From: Thunnus maccoyii
Lineage: Eukaryota; Chordata; Actinopteri; Scombriformes; Scombridae
DNA: 64,000 bases
Reading direction: 5' to 3'
Assembly: GCF_910596095.1 (NCBI RefSeq)
Contig: NC_056550.1
Location: forward strand, 16,462,501 to 16,526,500
Part shown: in pieces, positions 53,650 to 64,000 of the stretch
How the letters are laid out: the number at the start of each line of letters is the position of its first letter
How positions within the stretch are numbered: position 1 is the first letter of the stretch
Program-made: the position numbers and the translations under genes
Notes under the pieces: model-generated
Seen by the model: only the letters and a program-made list of their open reading frames with translations
The model's database searches: none
What the model was told of the DNA's origin: nothing

Positions 53650-56600
53650 AAAGAATCAAAGTAACTGGAGTGGGGTTTGGAGGCGGAGGACTCCATGTGA
53701 AACTGTGAACCATGTACCCCTCTTAAATATGGGCCAGGAGTTCACAGTTGTCATTACTTTTCTTTTTGGCTCTGTTCTCCATTTTGTTACATGTCATTGT
53801 CTCCATATGTCTATTTGTGGCCATGCTTGTTCATGCCTTTGTTACCACTGTATATTCTCATTCTTCAAGTCAAGCAACAGGCCAGAAAGGTCCATATTTT
53901 ACCCTTTGCAGTCAGGTGATGTGAAAGACCACCAGCTGCTGTTGGGCCCAGTAAAGGTTTCTTCTTCATCTGTGTGCCTGTCACAGCTGCTCAGCTTTTC
54001 AGTGTCACAATGCCACGCTGCTCTGTGGCACCGCAGTTACAACCTCTTCTTCTCTGTGTTTTCTGCCCGCCTAGCCATGCACAGCAAGGGCTACTGATGC
54101 CACTGCTACCCCTCACACTCCTACAGTGGGGGAGAGACAGTCTGTGCTCCCTCAGCCCATCAAATCCCCGCAGGACCACTCTGGTCCACTGGAGGTGAAT
54201 TCAAGGAGCAGCCTTTGGTGGTGCCGACACAGCAGCCCTCTTTCACTGAGGGCCTCATTAAACCTGACAACATCCCCTCAGCCTGGGCTTTATTGTTCAG
54301 CCAGCTTAATGCTAAATGGCAATTAAAGGCATCACCAAGGTGCAGGTATTAATGCCTTTGAGGAGCACAAAGGCTTTGCGAGATAAAAATGACAGCTACA
54401 CAGTAATTGAAAGTTTTCTTTGCCATTGGAGGATAGATACACTCCGTATAAGCTAGGTCACCCAACCTAACCTCCATTCAGAAGTTTAATGTGCAAAACA
54501 ACAGCGTGAAACACTTGAGACTATTAAGGGATGTTTGGAATTCTCTTCAATTAACAAAGAGCCTCAACATTTCAACATTTATGTCTTGGACAGTTTTGTT
54601 GTTTGCAAGGTGGAAAATTCAGGTAATGTGGTCAAACTGATCGCAGCAGTTTCGATGCCAGGTTGTTTTCCACTATAATTAGCAGATCAAAGCATAACGT
54701 GTCTGTGTCACTTGTTTAACTCACTCCACATATACAGTCATCAGTCTGTTTAGATCCAGTACCCGCCAGGCTCGCTCCACTATAGATTACTTGCGGGCAT
54801 ACATCTTCACTTTTTATTTATTTGCTTATGTGCAGTCATGAAACAAGCAGAGGGTAAAGAGCATGGGCTCCACATGCCGGAGGGGCTCTGCTATGTAAAC
54901 CACCAGACTTGGGTTGGCAAATGGATCCAATTGGGAATGGTCATAGCACAGATGAATGAAAACTGTGTAAACAGTCTGTGAACCATCAATATGTACTTCA
55001 GCGAGGTGGAGGGATGCAACTGTAACATCTGTCCCAGCAGTCCCACTGGAGAGTGATTAGGCCATATTTATAGGCGGCACAGGAAACAGTCCCACAGCTT
55101 ATCTTATTGTGGACAGGTTTAACACAGCTGGTTTGAGAGGACAATAAGAGATTTCAAGGAAAGACAAGGCTCTGGCTGCCTGTGCAGTATTTAGTAGCCG
55201 TATAGTGTGTTGTCAAAGCGTACTCCTCTGTGAATCCTGTCCAGCAGATTTTATCGCCAGTTTTTTGATTCAGAGAAAGTGCGGAAATTGAAGACAGTTC
55301 GCTAAGATTTCACTCACTCTCTCAAGACTTCAAACACACAGTGAAATAACAAAAGGAAGTCTGGCAATCAAACATGGCTATGTTTGTCTATCTCTATCAT
55401 TACCACATTTTGAGGTTTTTCCATTTCAAAAATCATGTCTGTAGCCATATAAGATGGACTTAAGTAGTTTACTCAGCTGTAGATGAACAAGCTCTGCTTC
55501 CCCTCTCAGCGTCAGAGATGCAGTGAAGAATAAAATTGCTCTGATGGCTGTGTTTTTACATTGTTGCTGAGTATCTGACCTTCCTTTTCATATTGTCACA
55601 ATATTTCTTCAACTAAGAAAGGTGAAGGAAGGAGATAGGGCCGCTGTCAGCAAATACAAGGTTTCATAACTTCAAAAGTATAGTGCATGTCATGTCCTGT
55701 GCATTCTGTGCTTTCTCCACCTGGGTCAGCAGTTCAACACACATGGACACACATTCATAAAATAGCCTGTGTGTAAACTTTTTCCATGACCCCAGTGGGA
55801 TGAAAATTGTACCTGCAATTGGGCCCGAAAAGCCTCTATTTGACATTTTGTACAATTTTTCTGTTCCTCATTGTAGCAGTTTTAACTTACAATACATACT
55901 TTCAATTTTGCTAAAATGGAGGGAAAAAGGGAAACACCATTATTAAAGAATGTATTTATAACCTATATTTTTTAAACAAGCTTCTTTATTTTTTATATAT
56001 TTTGGTTTTGCTACGATATTCAATCATACAATTTTCAGCACTTTTTCAATGTTCAATTAATTGATTAGTCTGGTAAGATTTGCAAGATCAACCTATTAAA
56101 TTTTAATACTCCAGTCATCATTTAGAAAGTAAAAGTACTAGACATTTACTTCCCAAAGTTACTTCAGAACAGGCTCCTTTTCTCTGTTTTATATGATTGT
56201 GAATATTTTTAGGGTTTTTTTCTGGGGCTTGGGTTATAGCTATATGTGATGGGCTTTTCTGCAATTGTGGTGAGTAAATAATTAATTGAAAAAAAAAAAT
56301 CAATAGATCCATTTCCAATGAAAGTAATTGTTAGTAGCATAGAAGTTTAACTTGCATCACACAGATGAGTGTATAAAGGCGTTCTTTCTATCAGTTTTGC
56401 GCAGTGGTTTCTTTTGTAGTTGATACATTTCATGTCATCAACTGTGTCTCTGTTGAATGCTTTCCCTATTGGAAAGGTCTTAATCCAACCCAGAAAATAG
56501 AAACCAGCAGCTCACTTTAGAGACCTTAATCAAAAACACATTTCAGTAGAATTGTCACTCCTACCACTGCTACGCATTTCACTTCAGTTTTTATTTAATA

Positions 56601-58500
56601 TGTAAGTGTCAAATGGCATGGGGCAGTGTGGTTAGATAAATCAAATGTTGTTAATATGGAACATAGATCCTGTTGTTTAAACTGAAATGCCACATTAAAT
56701 TTCTTTGCCATAAAGTTGTGTTCCTCTGTCAGGGAGCAATTGTAAATCCTCAATCCCACACATCTCCATCTCCACAGCTCAGTGATCTGGGTTCCTGTGC
56801 CAGGGGTGGTAGCTCCCTGGTGCTATTAGTTAGCAGGATCTGTGCTGGGTCGGGGGAGGGAAGTGGAAGAGGGCTGGGGGACACCTGGCCTTTTCTCTTT
56901 GGGTGCTCAGACATGTCACGGCTGTGCCCCTTGACAGAATCAGGATGCAGGATATTGCTCTCCTATTGATGTGCGTCCTGGAGCTCCTCAGTCCGTGTAG
57001 TGTATCAATGCAAAATCCACCAGCGCCACTGTGGTATCTGGTCGCAGTAGATGGCCTTATTTCCAGTCCATCGATCATTCTGATGCTCTTAGATGATGGG
57101 TTTTGTATCATTTATTACCCTAACAAGACTCATTTAGAGTGTGGTGACAAATACATGGCTCTTTTGGCCACTTCTCTCTTTTGTGGGATAATATCACCAT
57201 ATTAAGGCTGACTGAAAACTCTTCACATAGAGAGACAGTCAAAGGAAAAAAGTGAGAGAAAGTGAAAAAGAAAGGAGATTGACTGTTTTGCCAACAGTAC
57301 ACCATAAAAGCCTGTGTACTGGAAGTGAAACTCAAGAGTCTCTCTCTTTTCTTTGTCTGCTACATCTCTCTCTCGGTCTCTGACTCAGTGTGTTGTTCAT
57401 CGCAGGGTGATTGAGTGGTTTTAGAACATGCCAGTGCTTTGTTTTACGTACAGAAAAGTAAGAGCACCGGCGGTTCCTTTGAAGACCTTTCAAATTTATT
57501 GTTGTTTTTCCAGGAGAGGCGTTTTTTAAATTACAGCTCATTGTGAGTGGATCTGCTCCTTTGCTGTTTTTGGAAAGGGTTTACATTTTATGTCTGGAAA
57601 AGAGTATTTCCCTCTCCTCTTTGTCAGATGAAGGTAGAACAACTTTGGCGCAGAGTGGTGCAATGTACTGTACCTGCCATCAAAGGTCAGAGGTCATTTT
57701 ACGTTAGTGGTCTCTCTTCTATATTCTTATTTATTAGAAGTTGTCACTAAGATCAAAAATCAATCCATGTGATTTGCAGACATGTTTCAGACCACAGATC
57801 TGTTCTCATTTATGTTGTGAGCCGACTGTCCCCTGCAGCAGTAACCATTCATCATCCAAGATCCAGTTGTGTGATGTGAAACCGTGTATTAACTCCGTCC
57901 TCCTCTTGCTCCTCCAGGCCAGCATGTTTCCAGCAGCTCTGGTTTATTTCCAGTCTGATGTCAAGACAGGCTGGTAAATCACCTCTCCTAGTCGCCCTTC
58001 TTTCATGCCAGAGAAACAAAAAGAGCCTGAATTGCTTCTTCTATTTCTCTTGCGCTCAAAGAAGAAAAGAGACACCTCATGGTGGAGCACCCTGCTGCGT
58101 TTCCTATTGACCCTGAAGTTTCACCTTCCCTCCAGCACTACTTTCTCTTGAACTGTATGACACATGTGCAGAAACAGGTGCACCTTCAAAGTCTGAAGGT
58201 GAGCAGAAGCATCAGCGCAATCTGTGTTTTATATTTTGAAATGAAACATTCATGTCAAAGATCAAATAAATTATTGAGGGTGGACCTTGAAATCTCAAAG
58301 GTTGTGGATACAGGATTTGTTCAATGTAAATCACTGTCTAATAAATTGTTATAGTGAACTTAGCCGGTCCAGATCCTACATATTTCAAGCAGATTTACTA
58401 CAAGAACCACCTTATCTGACAATCATGTTTACTATCCCCCTCAGCCAGTGGATCAGCTTTGGGGACTGAAGGCAGGTAAGGTTATGTAGTCATTCATCAG
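53650..58500. other. gene-free region with conserved-looking blocks
   Basis: No coding gene is recognised. Blocks around 54296-54440 and 54830-55100 have balanced composition, no simple repeats and homeodomain-like TAATTA/CAATTA cores, the look of vertebrate conserved non-coding elements; conservation itself cannot be judged from one sequence. A 100-codon hydrophobic plus-strand frame at 56903-57205 has no recognised family. Confidence 0.35.
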
Positions 58501-58619
58501 TGCAAGTCAATTATATATGTATGTGTATATAATGTATGCCACCATAAAAAATCTATTGCTGTTCTTTTAACGTTATCTATCACTAGATGGAAATTTAAGG
58601 GATTGCCAATGTTATTATA

Positions 58620-59010
58620 ATTCATCCTGAGGAGATATGAATGTCTAGTTCTCGAGATATTTCACTTAAAACCACAAGTATGAAACTCATGGTGGCGCTA
58701 GAGGAAAAGTTACCAAAGTCAACAGAATTCATCATCTGGGAACCATGAATGTCCCATCAAAGTTTGTGCCAATCCATCCAATAGATGGAGATATTTCTCA
58801 GGATAAATTAAATCTTTGACCTGTGGTATTAGAGGGGCTCACCGAAGTCAGTAGGAAACATCCTCTGTGGATCATGAGTGTCTGTACAAAATCCACCCAA
58901 TAGTTGTTGAAATATTTAAGTCTGAATCAAAGAGGTCGACTAATCCACCAAAAGATAGATATTGCCATCTATCAAGCTATGCCACTAGCATGGCTGATAA
59001 AGATAAACCA
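58620..59010 (+). mobile_element. teleost interspersed repeat, two tandem diverged units
   Basis: Two related units follow each other. One runs from about 58650 ('ggtggcgctagagga', 'ccatgaatgtccc', 'ccaatccatccaatag'). The second, from about 58835, reads 'gatcatgagtgtctgtaca' and 'atccacccaatagttgttg'. The tail 'tgccactagcatggct' follows at about 58980-58995. This wording recurs very widely in percomorph genomes as a non-coding LINE/SINE-type repeat. The family name is not certain. Confidence 0.6.
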
Positions 59011-60130
59011 AAATCAAAGAGGATATGTTTAAACAGCCTTGGTTCCGCTCTCATTTAACTCGGCATTGCCTCAGTAATTACTGCAGCTGTGTGACCAAGT
59101 ACAAGTGGAGTGATAAGACCCTTACCTGTACCGGAGAGTGAGGCAATCTCTTTGCTTTGAACCTGTAACACAAGGGATTACCGTTCAGGTTTGCACAACA
59201 CAGCCGACAGGAAGCTGTTAAAGACAAGGACCAACACTGCATCGTGACCTCTGACCTCTACATCCTGACCTCTCCTGCAATCTGACATGAGCCCTTGTCT
59301 ACATGAAAGCTGTCCTGTTGACTCACTAGGGCTAATTTAGAGTTCCGGTGCCCCCAACCACTGTGAGGACAGACAGTCAACATGTTGGCCTTTGGACTTG
59401 TGAAGGGAACTTTAGACAGGCTTGTTTGACCCAATACAAATAATGGGAACATAAACTTAACTCCTGACTGTTTCCACTGGGTTCCTTCAGGCTTGGGAAG
59501 CTAGTGCATACTGCACTTTTGCATTTTGGTAGATGATGCTATCTAAATCTAAAGCTCTCATATCAGCCCGGTGGTCTGATGTCCTTCAGTGTGCAAAGTT
59601 GACATTAAAATCAAGAAATAGTTATCTCAATTCACCACTTTTGTCCCCAATATGTAGGGTGTGATTGCAGTGAATATTAGCCTAAGCGCTGAGGTCTTCA
59701 AATGTCTGCCGATGAAGTCCTTTAACAAGTCTAACAAAGGGCAACTTCACACTGTGCCACCTGCCACCAGCTAAAGAGATTTCGGTCATTACTTGCTCCT
59801 TTTTAAATATCTTCAAACATCAGCCCTTTCATCATACCGAGTGTGTGACCTTCAGGTTCACAGCTTCTCTAAGCGTGACTGACAGATCTTGTGAGGGTCA
59901 GTGCTGCAGTATTTTTATATCACTGCTTTTGATGGGACCTAAAAATAGAGTGCTCTGCTGACCTCCGGTCCTGTCAGGTCTCAGTCCACCCCCCCCGACA
60001 CACACTCACTCTTTTGACGTCACTTCAACCAAACTGCTTCTTTATTTTTAGACCCTCCCAAAATTAATTGAATGGTCTTGTTTCGTTGAGTTTGTGCAGT
60101 GTTATGTAAGGGGATTACTCGGTTGTTATT
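59011..60130. other. gene-free region
   Basis: No gene or repeat family is recognised. Confidence 0.4.
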
Positions 60131-60132
60131 GC

Positions 60133-60503
60133 CTATGCCCTGACCATGTAGGCCACCACACAGAGGAGGGAGGAGGAGACGGAGAGTAGAGGGAACTTGG
60201 GGTGGAAGAGGAGGGTAATGTAGTTAAGGTAGTAGTACAAGGCTCCAGAAATAACCCAGCTCTGGGCCTAATTGTACATCTCTCTTGGTCCCTTTTCCCT
60301 CTTCAGCTGCATGCCAAGGTCTTTGACCTTATCATCCACCTCACTGGTTCCGGAAGAATCCTTTCCGCCCCCTATGGCTACCAAAGCCCCAGCCAATACA
60401 CAGAGCACAGCAGCAGACCATCTCCAGCCTCCGACTAACAGCCAAGCGCCACAACCAGTTAGGAGTGATCCCAGCAGAGCACCCAAGTGGCTCAAACTGC
60501 CAG
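60133..60503 (-). pseudogene. membrane-protein-like reading frame with one internal amber codon (exon candidate)
   Basis: On the minus strand a frame runs from a possible acceptor at 60503 to a stop at 60135-60133. It encodes about two hydrophobic helices (SLLTGCGAWLLVGG..., WSAAVLCVLAGALVAI), a charged loop (VDDKVKDLGMQLKREKG), then two more (WVISGALYYYLNYITLL, LSVSSSLLCVVAYMV). Third positions in the last 37 codons are almost all C or G, as in coding DNA. A single TAG at 60270-60268 interrupts the frame. It could be a mutation, or it could be removed by a 78-nt in-frame intron (weak donor GAG|GTGGAT, weak acceptor CCCAG|AGC). I do not recognise the family. A polypyrimidine bias and the strong splice signals on the other strand argue for caution. 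Confidence 0.3.
60307..60503 (+). other. candidate plus-strand exon with strong splice signals
   Basis: A long pyrimidine tract ending ...ccctcttcag precedes 60307, and CAG|GTATGT follows 60503. Together they form an ideal acceptor and donor pair around 197 nt. One frame is open throughout and reads Pro/Ser/Thr-rich residues ending APKWLKLPG; it is not recognised. It may be an internal or non-coding exon of a large gene extending to the right, or chance. It lies opposite the minus-strand membrane-like frame, and both are unlikely to be coding. Confidence 0.3.
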
Positions 60504-62734
60504 GTATGTTCTAATCATCCCCGGCGTGGGCCCCGTGGCTCCTTAACAAAGCTTAGCCTGAGGACCCCAGGCCCCTCAGAGAGGCCCGGGGCCTCCAGGA
60601 AACCCGCATGTCACAGCAGTATATACAGTCAACAGAGATGCTGCCTCTGTATTTGCATTCTCTCCACACACGCAAGCTTTCCCCCCTGAAACGCATGCGC
60701 ACCAAACGCCTGCGATCATGTTTTGTTTGTGTTTTTTTGACAGCGCTGTAAATGTTTGTAACTTTTCATGTGTGTGTGACTTGCGTGTGAAGTATCTAAG
60801 AGGAATGCAGTTGCTCTGTGTCCCCTGCAGCATTCCTCCATGGTTAGACAGCTCCGTGCCCATGAGGGGGCCACAAGGGCCTCTTGTCTCCTGAGCACTA
60901 ATGCATCACAGCCCCAGATCAAGCACAACATGCATGCAAGCACATACATGCACACAAACATCCGAGAATAAACGCACGCCATCACATATTTATTATATAA
61001 GCACTTGCAAACATGTGTAATTGAAGTGATTAGTGTAAAATGGTGCTTATAGCAAAGAACACCTGTAGCTTCTTTGTTGATTATTTCCTGTTTTGCAAAA
61101 ATTAAGCTGAATGTGCTTTTTTCCAGTTGTCTTTTTTTATAGAATTTTATACTATTAATTGAATGTCTTAACCAGATTATAAAAAGTACCAGTCAGGCCA
61201 GTCAGTATAAAATTGGACAAAGACTTGCAGGCATACTAATGGAAATTATATATATGGTACAGTAAATGTTTTTTATGCACACATTATTGGTAAAAGTGAA
61301 TGTTTCATGGCATGTATGCCAGTAAACTAATGTAGCGCATACATTTCAGACTTTGCCTGCTTGGATGTTTTTACAGCCATCCCTGAAAGGCCAGCAGTCA
61401 GGGAAATAACTGTTCTGGGTGTATTATGATCACTTGTCATATATGGGAACCTAGTTTGGGCCTGAGAAGAAAGGAGCTTTGAGATGACAGAAAGTTGGAG
61501 AGATGGAACAAGCTGTGTCATTTGAACAGAAAAAAAAACAACCAGACTAGTGAGTGGGGAATTAAGGAGTGAAATCTGACATAATCCTAACATACCCTCA
61601 CAGGGACTCCCAAAACTGATGCAGACGACTCCACCCCAGACATTCTCTCTCTCTCTCTCTCTGTAAACCCACAAAGGACAGGTACTTCCAGATCTCAAAA
61701 ATGGACAGTGTATCATTTCACTTTTTCATGATGGTATGTTTTAAAACAAATCAGTGGAGATACAAACTGTCAGAAGAGCATTAAGCTTTGTCATCCCCAA
61801 CACAACCACACTGGTAAAAGGAGCCAAATTTAACTCCATGTACATAGAGAAGCTAAAAAATCAGCCTGGCAGTCACTGGTTTTTCTATAAAATCTGTATT
61901 GATATTGATGACTACAATCAGGCAGATAACTCCAAGCAATAATGAAGGCTGTATCCCATGTGCAGCACTGTCCAAAGACCAGCCAGAAGGCTGGAGACAG
62001 ATCAGTCTCTGTCTCCTGGGAAAAGCTTATCACTCCGGAGCTTCTCCAAAGCGTCTGGACTGGCTGTCGACACTCCCTGCCTTTAATGTATGATCAAGAA
62101 AAGCTTTAACTCATTACTCTCTTCAACGCCCCTCCCCATTCTTGTCCTAACTGCTTTCGTATGTTTAATAATACTGCCTTCAGATGTAATTTGTTCCACT
62201 AAGATGCATAAGGAGAAAAGTTGTACAGTAGTGCACTACTTCACCAGTACAGACTTTCCAACAACTCTTATTGTGGGAATTAAAAAAATATGAGGGCTTC
62301 AAGAGAATAATTGTTTTTTATTACATTTGCAAGAATTGACAGTTGGGAAAGAACCATTTCACTTCAAGTAAACCTTTTACAATGTTTATATCACAGTCAT
62401 GTGTAAATATTGAGGATGTATAACACTTTTTTAACAGGATCATGAAAAAGGAGTCTGTTGAATGTTGCTTGCAGCTTTTCATCTGAATGAGCAGGTATTC
62501 AAAGTGGTGGTTCTGCAGTGTACAGTACTTCTCAAAACCAGAGGGCAAGACTTGCTGCTATTAATGTCAGTAATTATTAACCCAACAAATTATTTACGTG
62601 ACATAAAATAATTTAATGCTCTATTGGTCCTCATGGCATCATTAAACTAAACATCACTTAACCAAACACACCTTCTCCTGCAGGCCTGCTGTTGGAAGTT
62701 TCTCCTGGGAAACACAAATCCAGTCTAGGCCCTA
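60504..62734. other. gene-free region
   Basis: No coding gene is recognised. A (CT)n run lies at 61643-61662. Minus-strand frames at 60576-60985 and 61327-61716 have no family likeness. Confidence 0.4.
61643..61662. repeat. (CT)n microsatellite
   Basis: Ten CT units in gene-free DNA. Confidence 0.85.
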
Positions 62735-62880
62735 CTAAAAAGGTGCTAGGTCAAATTCCAGGTGCTGTGTCCTTGAGCACCTATCAGAGACTGGACTCTT
62801 GACTTTACCCCAAGTTGTTTCCAGCTGTATTTGAGCAGCATTTGTAAGCGCAGTGAGTCACCCAAGAGCCACACAAATAA
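62735..62880 (+). mobile_element. tRNA-derived SINE relic
   Basis: A B-box-like block (ctaggtcaaattcca, 62746-62760) is followed by 'gctgtgtccttgagca' and 'ttaccccaagttgtttcc', the body wording of a common fish tRNA-derived SINE. A more diverged relative is at 585-690. Confidence 0.5.
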
Positions 62881-64000
62881 ATTGTGTGAGGTGTTGTACA
62901 GCTATGCTGACTCATAGTAAAGTCACGTTGGTCAAATACACCACTGGTGGAAAACCATCAGAGGCACTTGGGTTAGAAAACCCCACATTACCCACTCTCT
63001 CGCAGTCCCAACTTCCCCCTCTGCTGTGATGAAAGGAGAGAAAGCACCTCTACTACTCGCCTCTTTTGTTTATTTACCTTCAGAATTACACCCTGCTCTT
63101 CTTGGACCATGTTCCAATGTGTTTTGTTATGTTTCCTTTCAAACAGAGTATCTATGCGTGTGGTCTCTGGCCATGTTTGGCTAACACATGCACACATTCG
63201 TGCACACACACTCCCATTCAACTTTCCCCCTGTGCAAGAGGTCCCCTTTGCCCTTCCCCCCACCTCTAACTAAACATCGCAGGACAGCAAAAGGGAACTT
63301 CAAAGTGGCCGGAGGGGGTACTTCTTTTTTTCCTGGCACTTGTCATCATCTAAGGGACTGGCTGCTCCCCTTATTACTCTAATTGCTTCCAACTGCTCCA
63401 GGAGGCTTTGATGAAGGGCGCCATGGAGCATGCTGGAAGCACCTGTTGTTGCACAGAGGAGCACAGGTGGGCCTTATTGGTGGTGGCATGGAGGCTTCTT
63501 TCTACTTAAAAATCACACAACTCAAATAAATACATAGGGAGAATCTTAATGTAATCTCAGATTTGAGTGATTATGAAATTATATACAGAAAATATAAACA
63601 TCAGTAAAAACTAAACATGTAGTTGTTGTTGAAACTGAAGTTGTGGGGTTGAAGTAGGAACATGCATGTAGCACTCTGGCTCCATCTTGTGGCATCAGTG
63701 TGCTAGAAGTCCAGCAGCTGCAATGGAAAGGAGATGAAAGACAGAGAGATTCATATTGGAAATGGAACTTTTTGTCAAAATGGATTTAAATTGTGATATA
63801 TAGCGACGAGCTACTTAATTTCATACTGATTGATTGGAATTGAGCCAGAGTCACATTCACCAAGAACTAAAATTATGGCTTAAATTATAGAATAGTGATT
63901 TAAACACAAAATCATCAAAACCTTACAGACAATACGAAAAATACTGTCTCACATACAAATATTTGTTCTTATGATCGGTTGTAATACAGGCAGCAGGTGA
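62881..64000. other. gene-free right edge
   Basis: No coding gene or repeat family is recognised. The window ends without a clear exon. Confidence 0.4.

Noticed and set aside
53163..53696. 177-codon minus-strand frame rich in Lys and Glu
   Set aside because: It is the translation of a CTTT-type simple-sequence tract and its flanks, with no family likeness.

Overview
This is a vertebrate nuclear window, almost certainly from a ray-finned (teleost) fish. The genes are split by short GT-AG introns. The proteins match PYCR1, MYADML2 and NOTUM. The interspersed repeats are types that recur in teleost genomes: TTAA-flanked inverted-repeat elements, a hAT/ZMYM-like transposon fossil and tRNA-derived SINE relics. 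There is no bacterial-style operon, no CRISPR array and no evidence of a viral genome.

Layout. About 1-4.3 kb is gene-poor and becomes CpG-rich at its right end. It probably holds the promoter, non-coding first exon and start of intron 1 of a leftward gene, by position mafg. About 4.4-8.43 kb (minus strand) is pycr1, with seven coding exons giving 321 codons plus stop. 10.5-11.4 kb (minus) is the single-exon four-by-two transmembrane gene myadml2, with a TATA box about 130 bp upstream of its ATG. 14.75-21.95 kb (minus) is notum (notum1a type), with eleven coding exons that join without a frame error into exactly 496 codons. The order pycr1-myadml2-notum on one strand matches human 17q25.3 as I know it, so this is an old conserved block.

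From about 22 kb to 64 kb I recognise no protein-coding gene with confidence. This 42 kb holds a decayed hAT-type transposon (about 27.0-30.3 kb), two TTAA-bounded elements (40.57-41.20 and 43.01-43.99 kb), small TIR and SINE relics, microsatellites, and long stretches of non-repetitive sequence that could be cis-regulatory. At 60.13-60.50 kb there is a puzzling locus. A minus-strand frame encodes a multi-helix membrane-like peptide interrupted by one amber codon. The plus strand at the same place has a strong splice acceptor and donor pair.

Functionally the three genes are unrelated: mitochondrial proline synthesis, a muscle-type MARVEL membrane protein, and an extracellular Wnt deacylase. 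They are neighbours by ancestry, not a pathway. I found no clear new biological system. The items most worth checking are the 60 kb locus, the GC-AG intron and the roughly 195-bp foldback inside pycr1, the leader uORF and TCF-type site of notum, and the long candidate regulatory desert to its right.
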